A stretch of 64,000 nucleotides of DNA from Morella rubra (GCA_003952965.2 CM025850.1:27811611-27875610), one strand, 5' to 3'; shown: positions 32,454 through 45,764, counted from the stretch's first letter. Numbers and translations: made by a program. Notes: a model not told the origin generated them from the sequence alone.

Positions 32454-35240
32454 AGAGCCCTATAATTTAATGGTGAAAAATATAAATTTAATCCTAACTA
32501 TTTAGAAGTGTGAGTATAGCAAAGTGGAACCCGAAATTTTAGAGTGCACACTTATATATGTTTTTCAGGCTGACAATAGTGCATCGCTTTTCTTTTTTTC
32601 TAAGTGAGTGTTTAGGTCAGCTTACGCGCACCTCGATTAATCATGAAGTATGTCTAGTGTCCCGCAAAAATCGAGTTATTACCAGGCCAAAGGTTCTAGA
32701 GATGTCCCTAAAGAATTAGTAGCACCTATGAAATCTTGAACTTAAGTCCTTAAAAGGGAGTATACCATTAAATTCCAAACCTTAGTTATTACGTGCATCA
32801 CTCTTTGATACAATAAAAACGTGTGAATCACTTCGGCTACCGAGGATGTATCTTCCACGTCCAATGTAAGTTCTCTACTTAAAATCAACCATACTCTTAG
32901 GCCCAATGTTATTGACCGTGACCTAATCAACACATGAACCACCAATGTGTGGCTGCAATTGATAAGGGCTTTCCTATACATGTGGCCAAACAAAAAAGCT
33001 ACACGTCATTATCATCAACTTAATAGCTTGGTCCACTTCAAATTCCCACCCATTGAAATTCTATATGTTATAAAAGGGGATATATTCCAATTTTCTTCTA
33101 ATCCGATAAGATCGTGATGTAGTAGAGCCACTGTCAGTGGGGGCAGGGACACGTTTGATCACTACCTTGGCGACACCTTTTTAGAGCAAATTGAAGCTCA
33201 CACTCCTATAGTCCTAAATTTGTGACTTGGCAATGAGTAGTTTAGTTGAAGAATTCTAAAGAAACATTATCCTTTCACTGTTGAAAACAACCTAAGCAAC
33301 CCACCTCCGATTACCCAAGTAATTGAGCACAGAAATTCCCTGTACGTAAGAGGGACCAGCAGCTTTTTTAGTTCTCCAAAACATGGTCTTGGCTTGGTCA
33401 TACCGTGTTGTGTCCCGGTTCTTTTTGTTTTGATGGGGCTTGAAAGTGTCTACTAGTAGGTGGAAGGACGTGAAACCTTGTTTGACATAAATAGGGAAAA
33501 AACAGTCAATTAAAAGCAAACAGTACCAACTATAGGACCTTGCACATTGATGCCAACTTTTGGTTTTTACTTTTTAGGTTCTTTAAATACTAACCGACTT
33601 GCGGGAGATTTGTTGAAATAATAATAATTGTTTTGTTAAAATAGATTTCCATCTCCTCCATATCCATGAGAAAAATCAAACCCCTTGATCTAAACATTTA
33701 AAAAAAAAATCCAAAACTATGGGTTTAATGACACTTTGGAGTCCGAAGCACCTAAATTAAATTATTAATGTGTGTCTTCTAAGTAGATTCTAAGTTGACA
33801 TGTGTGAGAAATGGTCAAGTAACACGATTTTGACAATGATACACATGAAGAATTTTGTTGTAGGTTAGGGGTATTTTGTTTTCTAAGCAACAATATATGT
33901 ATATATAATATATTACTAGAAAAATATAGTCAGAAGAATACAAGAAAAAAAATTAAAAGGACTAGCAAAAAACTTAAATGAACTCAAAAGTCCTATAATA
34001 TGCTGGATCCGAAGATCCGTCTACCAATCTGGACGCGGTTGCTGGAGCCACAAACAACTACAATGCCATCATACAACCAACAGAACCACAAATGGTTGAA
34101 ATACATAATAATGACCACGAGGACCAGCATAAAATACAAATACAAACACAAATCTACACATAGAACAAACACAAATCAATCACAAGAATTGGGACATAAC
34201 ACGATCACTGTGCATGATGGCGGTGGCTTCCGCAAGGAAAGACAATCCATGCAACGATGCGACAAGAACTATCCACTAAAGGGGGAAGGCGTCGAAGAAG
34301 CCTAACGGACTTGGGGAAAAACTTTCATGCGAGTGAGCGCCACACGCCAGCAAGGTGGCACAGGAACGAGGTTAAAATGCCCGCTGGTGATGCTGAAAAC
34401 GGCTGGGCAGGGCGTGCCTTCGAAAATCGCCAAAATCTACCACGGCTTGGCTGCTTGTGAATCCACTTAGCCCCACTTATGTATCTGAAGCAAAAGCAAA
34501 GATTCCTGCAACCGCCACAACAGCATGGCTCTGGTTCTTATTACACATGCAAACTTTGTTGTGCCGAATATAACTTGGTATCAGTTATTATTCTAAGATA
34601 CAGCTTGTCACATTGTAATTGCAAAGGGCCAAAGGACATTCGGGAGTGAAAATTTTAAGAATTAAAAATTTTTGGGAGTCTTTGAAATTTATAAAAAAAT
34701 AAAGATATTTTATAAAACTTGATGAAAAATTTAAAAAAAAAAGAATATTTAAATGAATATTATAATAAAAAAAATTAACATATAAAAAAAAAAAAGAGAT
34801 TATTTATTAATTTTTTAATATGTGTAAAAATTTTGGGATGAAACAACACCTACATCTAATATGCTCTATTTACAAATATAAATCGCTGGGTGGGAAAAAG
34901 ATTAGAAGAGAGTTTGCTCTGTTTAATTGGAAGTTTCCAGAAGCCAACCAGGGAAAACAACGAAATCCCGATTATTATTTATTTTTTTTCCGATTCAATT
35001 GGACTCAACAAAACGCAGGGATCTAAGGTTCTAAACGCAGATGCAATAGACATGGGAACGTCAGCCCAGGGGGTCCCTCTGAAGCAAATGATTACATGAT
35101 AAAATCTCGATATACCAGAACCTATCATGTCCTTCCTAATTATAAACGATTCAGATTTCTCATGTGGCGGCCCACTTCTCTTCCTTCTCACGCCACGTTT
35201 AAACTTAAACCACTCTTTCCCCAAAGCTTTCAAAGAAAAA
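32454..35240. other. second copy of unassigned intergenic DNA
   Basis: Matches 20622-23400, including the decayed coding-like patch (here 34000-34465). Differences are mostly indels in A/T-runs (for example at 33908, 34725 and 34770). Nothing beyond what is noted for the first copy. Confidence 0.5.
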
Positions 35241-35389
35241 GAAAAAGAAAATAAGAAAATTTAAATTTTGAAATTAAAAAAGTGAAAAGAAAAATCTATA
35301 CACTTTTATAATTGGGATAAACTTTTAAAATAAACTGTTTATGTGTTTATATGCGAAATTATTCAATTTCATTTTTTTTTTTCTGTTTA

Positions 35390-35867
35390 ACCTCTTTCTC
35401 TTCTCTCCAGTCCTCTCCTCCACTTTCCTCCTCTCACTTCCATTTCTCTCTCTCTCTCCTCCATCTATTTGTCTTTCTCTCTTCTCTTTCTCTCTCATTT
35501 GAGCGCCGGGACCCACCCCCGCCCCGATCAAAACGCCGGCATTCCCACTCGTATGACTCCTCATTTCGATCCAGTAAAGTTCGAACTCCTCTCCGGTTCT
35601 ATCCAAAAGCTACGGTACAATTCCTCTCTCAGATCCATCCCCTTTTCCTCTCCTGCTCGAAGACTATGGGGAAGAAGGGCCGCCTATCGATTAGAAACTA
35701 GTCTAGGGCAGTGATTCGATGCATGCTGGTTCATCATTTCCAACGATCACCGTGCAATCGCGAGTTCGCTTCCTGTTGATCCCCAGACTTGACAATCCGG
35801 TACAATTTAGGGGAGTTGGGTTATTCGTCTTAGGGTTAGGGTTAGGGTTTGTTCCATCCAGGGAACA
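35390..35867 (+). promoter_or_regulatory. CT-rich leader with three upstream ORFs, PP2A B' gene
   Basis: Same organisation as in copy 1: a CT-rich tract at 35390-35500, then upstream ORFs at 35553-35714, 35666-35701 and 35719-35874. The last one overlaps the main ATG (35868) out of frame. The CT tract differs slightly from copy 1 in length and phase. The real transcription start and any leader intron cannot be seen from sequence alone. Confidence 0.5.
35830..35850 (+). promoter_or_regulatory. telo-box before PP2A start
   Basis: Three 'ttaggg' units plus 'ttt', 17 bases before the ATG, identical to the box in copy 1. Confidence 0.6.
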
Positions 35868-38800
35868 ATGTTGAAGAAAATCATAAAGGGCAGCCACCGA
35901 AAGCCCTCCAAGTCCGACGCCAACGACTCTTCCCTGTACGGGTACGGTCCGCCTGGGTCCCGAAACTCCGGGTCGGTATCTACCCCCAGTGTGATCGTCA
36001 ACCATGCGTCCCGGGCCGGCCCGCTCCCATCGGGGCCCAGTTTGGGCAGTCCCCAAGCGATGCCGCCGATGGCCCCGCCTTCTGGGGCCATCGATCCCCT
36101 CCCGTTGTTTCGCGACGTCCCTGTCTCGGAACGCCAGAGCTTGTTTATCCGCAAGCTTCATATTTGTTGCTACCAGTTCGATTTCTCGGATACATTGAAA
36201 TCGGTCCGGGAGAAAGAGATCAAGCGGCAGACCCTCATGGAGTTGGTCGACTTCATACAATCCGGGTCAGGAAAAATCACCGAGACGTGTCAGGAAGAGA
36301 TGATAAAAATGATATCGGCTAACATTTTCCGGTGTCTGCCCCCGGCATCCCACGAGAATACCGGCCAGGAAACGAACGATCCTGAAGAAGAGGAACCGTA
36401 TTTGGAGCCGTCATGGGCGCATTTGCAGCTGGTATATGAGCTGCTGTTGAGATACGTCGTGTCGTCCGATACGGATACGAAGGTGGCCAAGCGGTACATT
36501 GATCATTGGTTTGTGCTGAAACTTCTGGATTTGTTCGACTCGGAGGATCCTCGAGAGAGAGAGTATTTGAAGACGATTCTGCACCGTATATATGGAAAGT
36601 TCATGGTGCACCGCCCCTTTATCCGAAAGGCCATTAATAACATATTTTATCGGTTCATATATGAGACAGAAAGGCACAGTGGTATCGGGGAGCTTTTGGA
36701 GATTCTGGGGAGTATAATAAATGGGTTTGCGCTGCCGATGAAAGAGGAGCACAAGTTGTTTCTTGTTCGGGCGCTTATACCTCTTCATAAGCCTAAGCCG
36801 ATCGCAATGTACCATCAGCAGCTGTCGTATTGCATTACTCAATTTGTGGAGAAAGATTTCAAGCTAGCTGATACGGTTATAAGGGGTTTGTTGAAGTACT
36901 GGCCGGTCACTAACTGCCAGAAGGAAGTTCTCTTCCTTGGAGAGCTTGAGGAAGTGCTGGAGGCTACACAATCTGCCGAGTTTCAACGCTGCATGGTTCC
37001 TCTTTTCAGACAGATTGCCCGCTGCCTCAATAGCTCTCATTTTCAGGTGTCTGAATCCAACTATTTTCTAACATTTTATTTCTGCCACGGTGGCTGAGTT
37101 TTGCCTTTCCATTCTTTCGTTGACATGTCTTCTTATTTAGTGGCACTCTTGTGACACTTGTATTTGTAATCTGGAAATTTTGCATGTTGAATGGCATCTT
37201 TATATGGAATGTTGCTTGTATCTTCTTATTTATTGGCGCTCTTGTGACACTTGTATTTGTAATCTGGAAATTTTGCATGTTGAATGGCACCTTTATATGG
37301 AATGCTGCTTCTAGGATAATGTTGGTTGGAGGAAGATGCTTCACCCGCTTAGAAGTGGATTCGAACCACTTGGAATTTGTTATATGTTTATTACATTCTG
37401 ATACTGTTGTTGACGGTCTCTAGATCATGGGAAGAATATTATTTTGGGTAGTGGGTGTTAGGGGGACTCCCTTTGAGAAGAATCCTATCTCCAAGAAAGG
37501 GACTGCCTTGAATTGGTCCTAGACTCAATTCTTATATTTGTAGATGTCTCTGTTTCTCCTTTTGCTGCCTTCATTTTCACTTCTTTATTGCTTCGTCTCA
37601 GAGTCAAAAGAGACCTCTGAAAATACCTAGCATGCTGATGTAACTTGGATTTAAGCAGTGGTTAGAAGCTCACTCATATTTTATAAAATCTGTAAATGTC
37701 TTTTATGGAATTTGTTTCACTTTTGCATGTTTTGACTTGTAGATTTGTTAATTTTTATATTGTAGTGGTTTCTGGATTGATTTTATATTCATTCACTGGC
37801 TAAGTTTCGTTCAAAAAGTCATTTAATGAACCTGTCACAGTAGCTAGCTATCTAGGTCAAGCTCTCAAACTTGTTTGTTTACAGAGTTATTTCATGCTTT
37901 CTTTCAATGTGTTGGGGAAGTGATTTTTCACAACTTGTCCAAAGGAGAGGAATAAACTGGCCTTGTTGGAAACACTTGGGGAGGTATTTGGGGGTGCTTC
38001 ATGGTTATTGATTTAGGGATGAGTGTAATAGAGTTTAGATAATGCAGCCATGGGAAAAATATTAGGTTTTTATATTTGAAGTATCAGTTTTGGTACCTTG
38101 AAACTTTCCATGTGTGAGATTCATGGTTCACAACGGATCGAGTTTTATATGGTTTCGAAGATCCAGGAATTAGGAATCTGGGATTCATTTAACTTTTAGT
38201 TTTAAGTCTCTTATTTAGGATTTATGGGCAGTGGCAGTGAAGCGGGTGATTTTCGGGGGTAATTTCTTAATTATGCTTGGTCATTCAAGAATTTCTGGCA
38301 GTGTCTTGGCTTTCTGTGTCTTTGTTTCTTCTGCACGACGCCACTAGTTCAGTTCCTGGTAGTGTTCACACAATCCCTGCAGAACAAGAAAATTGCTCGT
38401 GTTCTTCCTGTAAAAATCCAAACCATATCTGGTACGAATCCCTTTGAAATCTTATAACAATAAAACTTTGCACAACCGTTAAGATTGCAAATAGCCCCTC
38501 TAAACATCCTAAATGATCAACCTTCTACTGCTGCCATAAAATTCTTGCAAGTTGTTTCCCTAGTTTTCACCTTCCTTCATATGCCACGATTCAATCTTTT
38601 AAAGCTATTTACTTTTCTCTCTTCTTAGACTTTGCAAGCTATAACTCTGTCTTTGAAACCTAGCCCTTTCTCTGGAGATTATAAACTCCAGATCTTCTGA
38701 CTGTAGTGCCCATTACAAGCTTGTGTAGACAGGCGGTCCTTAATTTGTCTTATTTCATAATGCTTTATTTTCTCAAACTTAGTTAGTCTTCAAATCAAAC

Positions 38801-40806
38801 AACATGTTCCTGGGGGTGCATGCGAGTCAAGTAGAGTGTGCAATAAGTATGTTCAAAATAATTGTTCAAGTAAAATGCCACCATGCTTTGTTTAGTTTGT
38901 CATTTCCATTGGTGAGCAGTTAATTACTCCGTACCATCCAACTCTCAAAAGATCCTCACACTCGTGCTTGCTTGTTTGGAACTTTGCCAGTGGTGTATCT
39001 GATTCTTATATCCTCTCCTAATCGTATGTTAATGACTGTAGCAATATTTGGTGTAAGTTTATTAGGAATAGTTCAAAGTGTTTCAACTTGTCCGTTCTGT
39101 GCTTTGTATCTTCACTCACATCAAAAATCGAGTGAGGAGACTTCACCTATGTGGGAGCTGGCATTTTCTCCCCTTGGTTGAATGCGGATGTGTATCTTTT
39201 ACTTCAGGCTCTTGTGATGTTTTGATTGCTTGAATTCTCTATTTCTTTGCGTCTCTTGTCTTTCTCTGAGCTTCTGTAGCCTTGAAGTCAAGGTGAAGAA
39301 CTCCCTAGTGACCAGTCTTTGCTGCTTATAGTCATTGCTTAATCTTAACCTATCTTGATTGGGGGAATGCTTTTGATTCTTTGGTCACGAGCAATGACAA
39401 CTAGTCTTATGGGAACCTCGTTTCATTGAATATTTTGCTGTCTCTCTTTTTACTACTATATCATGCATTGGGGACATTGTTTTATGAACTGTACCACTCC
39501 ATATTTTCAGTAATTTTTTCCCCTTGTGACTTGCCGTTCTATTGAATCAGTTTTCATATTCTGCAATTTGAGATGCTTAAATATTAAATTTGGGAACCAT
39601 GAATATTGCCAAATAGCTCTCCATTGCCCTCGTATAATCCTCTTAAATCATTAAGCTTTGTGTAATGACTGGCTTCCCCTGAATAATTTACCTTTTGTAC
39701 TGGTGCAATTAAATATTATCATTGAAAGTGGCTTTTTTCGCAGAGTAACTTGTTCCTCGATTCCTCTTTTTGTGATCCATAATATAGGTGCTTGCTTGAT
39801 AATGAACAGATGGAAATTTAGTAAAAAATAAGCTGCAGACATGTATGACTAAGACTTGCAGTTTCTTTCTACAGCTTTGCAATAAAACATCCTTTAATTG
39901 AAAAAAAGGTGCTTAGGTTGTATCCATAAGCTGGCTGTGCAGAATGTTAGGTAGATGAAGTGTTGGAATTGCCAGAAGAAAATTGGGAAAAGGATGGAGA
40001 AAAAGCGCATGTGGTCATGTTGTCATATATTTTTATGCACATGTATGTACTATGGATGCTTGCTTAGCCATTGCAGTTAAAGAACAATCCCATAGGAGAG
40101 AATTTAGTCAATCCCCATTTGGAACTATTTAGTGGGCTTTTCTTATGCATGGCAATGTTTTTCCTGATGTATTCTTGATGACTATGTCATGTGTTGATGT
40201 CCTTGAGGTTGTTCTGCAAAGGAGGAAAAAGATTTTGCTTTCATGCAGCGAGTCTCCTTTTTTCTTTTTAGTTTTTCATGAGAGCCATCGTGTTATTTGC
40301 AGTGCATGGATGATCTATCTTCTTTTCACAAGATTGCACTGCAATCTTTTAGTTTACCACTATTTTTGGAGTGAGCTAGGAAGCTGTTGAGTGAGAGAGG
40401 CTTCAGCTTCCAACATTGGTTCCACGTTCAATATGTTACAGCATTTCTTTCGAAGGTTTGCTTAGGCACATTTGCACTGCAGGTTTCCGAAAGAGCCCTC
40501 TTTTTGTGGAATAATGAGCATATTGTGAGCTTAATCGCCCAGAATCGGAGCGTCATACTACCAATTATCTTTGAGGCGTTAGAAAAGAATATCCAGAGTC
40601 ACTGGAACCAAGCAGTTCATGGGCTGACTGTCAATGTCCGGAAAATGTTCTTGGAAATGGATGCTGAATTATTTGAAGAGTGCCAGAGGCTGTACGCAGA
40701 GAGAGAGGGGAAGGCTCGAGAGGTAGAAGAACAACGGGAGCTCACATGGAAAAAACTGGCGGACGTGGCAGCACAGAAAGGGGGAGAGGATATGGTTACA
40801 GTGTAA
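35868..40806 (+). CDS. PP2A regulatory subunit B' (B56 family), two exons, 500 aa
   Basis: Exon 1 is 35868-37046 (393 codons) and exon 2 is 40483-40806 (107 codons and stop); the GT donor and 'tttgcactgcag' acceptor join in phase 0. B56 subunits select substrates and location for the PP2A A/C core enzyme. The protein starts [15 protein letters not shown], close to the start of Arabidopsis B'alpha/beta as I recall it. It has a variable Ser/Pro/Gly-rich stretch to about residue 75, then the helical-repeat B56 domain (about 80-490; [62 protein letters not shown]). Length and the one-intron layout suit the plant family. The start follows a telo-box and overlapping upstream ORFs, suggesting translational control. 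Exon 1 is also present at 24022 in a probable assembly duplicate. Confidence 0.93.
37047..40482 (+). other. PP2A B' intron (3.4 kb)
   Basis: A large T-rich intron with the same 93-bp tandem duplication near its 5' end (37151 and 37244). The final ~145 bases, from 40338, are the only part absent from copy 1. No element or gene recognised within. Confidence 0.8.
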
Positions 40807-41733
40807 CTGGCATACTCAGGATGTGGTTCAACACAATCGAAAACTTTTTCGGTGGATGGCAGATGATGAATCTGCACTCCATTTTGGTTCTATTCTTTTC
40901 AGATTTTTTCTTCTCATTTTATTTTTTGATCTTACTCCGATCATTGAAGGTATCGGAAGAAGCCGCAATGAATGTAATTTAAATGTAATGGAATCTGTTA
41001 GGTATATGATGTTGGTAAGAATTATTTGTGAAATATATTTGCATTCTTTTTTACCCTTTTTTGGTTCTTCTAGAGAGAGAAGCATGAATATTTTTGTTTG
41101 TACTTACAAGCAATGAACTGAATTTTCTTCGGATTAGTTATGTGAAATAAGAAAAATTGGCTATGGGCATTTTTGCCTTGAGTTGTTTGTTGGATGTTTC
41201 TATCCTAGTTCATGGGGCTAGGAACTGCTGTGTACATTTGGGATTTGGGAAGCACTAGTATTTTTTTTGTCTTTTTGTAATAAGCTTATCTGGAACAGTA
41301 TTAGTTTTATTATTTATGAGCATTTTGGTAATTTTGTTTATTAGGATTTTCTTATGTCTAGTACAAGTTTCATTTTCTTTGTTGTGGCCGTCAGGGGGAC
41401 TTTTTGGATTTTTTTCAGTTTATCAATAAGAACACTTTAACAGAGTTTTCTTTTATTAAGGAAATTGTGAGAGTCATTGGACGGAGTAGGGAAAAAAAAA
41501 CAGAAATAAGGGAAAATGAAAGAAGCTAAGGAAGGAAAAAAAAAATGAGGCGAAAAAAAAAGCAAAACCCCTTCTGTCCACAAAACAACATTTACTTCAT
41601 CTCGCTCTTCATCTGCTCTGCCTCTACAGGGAACACTCCCATCCATTCCTTCGTCTCCTATCGCTTCCCCTTTGTATCTTTTAGTATCACAGTCTAACCA
41701 CAACAATAAGAAAGAGCAGCTAAGCCTAAGCCT
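40807..41733 (+). other. PP2A 3' UTR and spacer to the next gene
   Basis: The first ~400 bases are probably 3' UTR of the PP2A gene. The rest is spacer and, from about 41560, the likely promoter and leader of the next gene, with A-runs at 41490-41565. No separate gene is supported. Confidence 0.5.
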
Positions 41734-44633
41734 ATGCCTGCAGCAAGCATGTCCAGAAAAGGAGGAGCAGCTTCTCTTCAAAAGGACGCCCCATGGAGGG
41801 CGGCGTCCTCTGCAAAGCCCATCCCCAAAATTCACCACGCCCCTGCTGTCCGTCTTCCCCAAACTCCCACTTCAAGTTATGCCCTCTCCGTCATGAAGGT
41901 GAGGGGTCTCTCTCTCTCTCTCTGAACGCATACGTAAACGCGTGGATATTTTGTAGCATTGGTTTGTGAACGTATTATATTTGTTGTGTAGTTTAGTATC
42001 ACGGGGGGTGTTGATTTCCCAGTTTATGGGTTTTTGCGTGCAGCATACCAATCCGATTGGAAATGGGTTAGCGACGGAAGCCATAGTGGAGGCGGCAGGA
42101 CCAGAGTGTATTGTCCCAGGACAGATTACGCCCATCAAATTGCTCGGTGTCAAGGTTATTATCTTTCGTCGTCTTCATTCTCAGAAAGATAGTTGTGTTG
42201 TAATTGGCTTTATTTTTTATTGTATGATTTGCGCAAATTTGACGAGTCAGCAAATGGGTCTTTTGAATTACTTTTCATATATGATTGTACATGATTAGTT
42301 TTCTTTGTTCAATCTATTGTTTTCGAATTATCATATTTATTTTGTGGAGATATCTAGAAGTGTACATGTGAGGGTGACATTGCTAAATACTGAATTCCGC
42401 TATACGATCTGGTGAACTCTAGGTTTCAATTAAGGGACTTCAGTGCTAAAAAGGAATGGAAATCCATATATTTTTTCTTCAGTTGATAACTGATTGTTCA
42501 TTTCTGTCCCATTAGCTTCCCTTGGTTCTGGAAGCTTTTTCTTGTTAAGGCTCTGGATGTGGTGGAATTCATGGAAGTAATATCGCACTACAATCTTTAG
42601 GATCTAGGTTGTAGTTAGGTGTTGGTGAGCTCATTAATATGCTGCTGTGTTTCTGATAATAGGATTCTTCAACAGAGGTTAAAGTTTTGTGTTTCAATGC
42701 AGATATGGACTGTTGGACATAGCAACTCCACAATAAATTTTTTACATAAAACTGTTTTATTCCTGAACTGATGACACGCCAAAACTTGCAATGTGAAAGT
42801 TGTTCTACCAATCGTAGTTCTGAGACATGAACTCAACTTTGTTTGTAGAAGAAAGTAGATGAGGAATTTGAACTGGGAGGGCTGAGTCTCATGGGATTTC
42901 CCCTGTACTCTTTTTGGGTAGAGGCTTTTATAACGTGATTGATACATTGTCTGCCAGCCCATGGGATCACTCCAGGATGTGTGGAATTTCCTTTACAACA
43001 TACAGCTGCTATTCTCCATCCTCAACGTGGTTAATAACTTTTGCAGAGGAACCAGTTGTGGCATCAAACACCTTTTCCTAGGTGTTTACATCCTTTGGTG
43101 AAGGTGGTTTGTGTGCTGTTAAATGCTTTCAAACCAGCTCATTGTTATAGATAACAGTGCCACCGTCTTGTATATATTTTTTCTTTTTTGTAAGCGAGCT
43201 TTGATTAAAACAGAACAGTTACAACGATATAAACAGAGCACGACTGCTGCCCCCGGTGGTCTAATTTTCAAAAAACACAACCGCATATTGTGTAAGATAT
43301 TAGAAAGATGTGATTTTTATCTAAAACTTTTGTGTGCTGCCCATAATTCAGGACAGTAAACGGAGGTTTGGGATGAGCTTAGTGCAGTATGTAGAGATGC
43401 CTCTTATAATATTTCTGAGGTTTTAGAATGAGCTGAAAGTTTTGGTTCGGTAATGCTAGAGGGTTTGGTTGAATGCGACGATTGCAAGGACATTGACTAT
43501 GCTAGTTGTTTCTGTAATAGGAAACTTCTGCTATGATTTCACATTGTGTTATTCTAAGCTAGGTGGAGCATCTCAAGTGTTGGTGGTTACAGGTTTATTT
43601 TTTTTGTGACAGGTTTGTAGTAATCCATTATCTTTACTTTCAAAGAGTTCTGGTGTCAGTATATCTCTCTCTCTTTCTATGTGTGTGTGTCCTGCTAGAT
43701 CTTCATTTTGCGAACTAAATTGCTTATATCAATTTTGTGATCCTGATGTAAGAAGGATAATCTTGAAGAGAGTGCATTCAAACTCCTCAATTAGTTGGTG
43801 TGGTGGTTGGATAAAGTTTGTTTTGATTCCAGTGGAAGTTGGTTTGTTTTGTCTGTTCCTTTGTTTTCCCATTTGAGGTTTGTCTAATAGAAATATTGCA
43901 CTTTGTGAGATTGCATTATGTTTGAGTCAGGTATATGCTTTTGTCTGATGTTATGGAATGCTCTCGTTGCTTTGGCTGAGATGTTTTAAGTGGAGTATTT
44001 CTCAAATCGTATGTTGTATCTGAAACTAGGCAAGAATTTTTTTTACTGTATTCTGTTATTTTTGTATTCACTTTTTATGTTGCACATTGTGTTTGAGGTA
44101 TTTAATTTTGCTTTAGACGTATAATTCTTTGTTACTTCCCTTATTCTTAGTTCGTATTTGTGTATGGACAGGTATGGCCCATCGATGTTAACCTAAAATT
44201 TTTGGAACCAGTTGGACGAGAACTCAAGTCGCTTGGGAAGGTAACACTCTAGAGACATTTTATATGTCGATTACTTATTAAACTGTGTACTAACCCATGT
44301 GTGTAGTAAGCAGTCAGTGACAAGTGTTTCGGGTCATTTTGGTTAAAAATACTAAAATAGTATTGAAAGATTAATACTGATGTTGCAGTTATTTGCTCAT
44401 TGATTTGACTGCTGGTAGATTAGTGCCAACTGATACTCTATGAGGATTATGTTTTCTGCCTTTATGTGGTAGTTAGCTCTTTGGAGAAAGAAGAGAATGA
44501 ACCTTTCGTGCATCTATCATGAAATTTTACGTTTCTGGTTAGAGTGTGACGATTGACGTGGTTACTGGTTTCTTTGATGCAGTTCATGGACGATGCTGTC
44601 AACCTCATGAACAAATCATTTATAGATCGCTAG
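41734..44633 (+). CDS. conserved-looking small protein of unknown function, four exons, 131 aa
   Basis: Exons 41734-41898, 42044-42154, 44172-44240 and 44583-44633, all with GT/AG borders and all joined in phase 0. The product is 131 aa. Residues 1-45 are basic and rich in Ala, Ser and Pro. Residues 48 to the end form a compact, evenly composed domain (GNGLATEAIVEAAGPECIVP, TPIKLLGVKVWPIDVNLKFL, FMDDAVNLMNKSFIDR). There is no clear membrane segment. The basic N-terminus could be an organelle-targeting peptide, but this is inference. A second Met at codon 6 is a possible alternative start. The clean splice phasing and uninterrupted frame argue for a real gene. I do not recognise the family. 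A CT microsatellite (41908-41923) follows the first donor. Confidence 0.75.
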
Positions 44634-45700
44634 TCAGATTTCAGTTTATGAGGGACATAGCTGCACATTTCCGATTGCAAGGTTTTTGTACTATTGTTGT
44701 AATGAGCAGAGGCATAGCCAGGCAGTGTGACTGTAAATAGGATCTCAGACAAGGTGTTGGCAAAACGAAATAAATACTACATATCAGATTCAGCAATATC
44801 GATATGAATTTAAGGAAAAAACTAGTGAACATCTTTAGAGCATCAGACTGGGGAACAAGGATCCTGAAAGTTATGTAGCCAACAGAAAATTGGAGAATTT
44901 GGAACCTATTGTCTGAGATCCTTGAATTGTTTTGGTCAATTTTAGAATCATCCTTTCAGATCATTTATAGTCCTACCTATTGTCTCAAGTAATGTCACCC
45001 CATCTTGTAGACCAAGAGGAATATTCTAATCACTAAGTAAAAAAAATGAAATTCTATCTATTATGGACCATTGCAGCTCATAATATAGTCTATTTTCATT
45101 TGAAGTGACTTCCTGGGTCCCTTTGAAAGGCCATTGGTTCATGTTCAGACAGTAAGATAACTCTAAACATTTGATTTGAAAGTGCCTCGTGACCTCTAAG
45201 GATAAGCCTTATGAAAGATGATTTCATCCATATCTCTCGTACAAACAAGACTATTACAGTCCAAGGCTCGAAACATATCTCGAGATAACAGAACAGAACC
45301 ATCAATCAAGATCTGGATGATATTTTGTTTCCTTTCCCAACTTCCAAAAGGCTCACTTTTCTTTAACCCCGCTGGAAATTGAACTCCTGGAGTTAAATAA
45401 TGGGCAAAAGGCTGCCGATAGATCACTTGCAATAGCTGAAGTAGCTGAAGTAGAAGTGGATGACAACCTTTGCGCATATATGGCCAAAAATGGTGATGCA
45501 AAATCGGGGATAGAACCCTGTATGCTAGCGAATAAAGTTCTCTCCAAATTCATGGATGGCCTAATTCAGACGTTGTTAGCAAGAATATTTAAGCCAGTGG
45601 TGGAGTTCCCACGAACTAGTGTCGACCACCTTTCTTGCCCTGCGGGTAATATTTTCTGCAAGCTCTCTTTTTTCCTACTCTTGGCCATCCCGCTACCTAC
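44634..45700. other. spacer with an unassigned coding-like patch
   Basis: The first ~200 bases are probably 3' UTR. At about 45340-45740 one forward frame stays open for ~130 codons (EIELLELNNGQKAADRSLAI, DDNLCAYMAKNGDAKSGIEP), and the reverse strand is also open over 45501-45196. Neither product is known to me, and there is no start, splice or promoter context to favour one. It may be an exon remnant of an old gene. Confidence 0.35.
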
Positions 45701-45702
45701 TT

Positions 45703-45711
45703 CTATAAAAA
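45703..45711 (+). promoter_or_regulatory. TATA box of the MYB gene
   Basis: 'ctataaaaa' lies about 55 bases before the MYB start codon. With transcription starting about 30 bases downstream, the leader would be only some 25-30 bases long. Confidence 0.6.
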
Positions 45712-45764
45712 GACCCGAGACCTCTCTGAGTTTGCTGTAAAAGACAACTGCTAATCAAGCAGCC

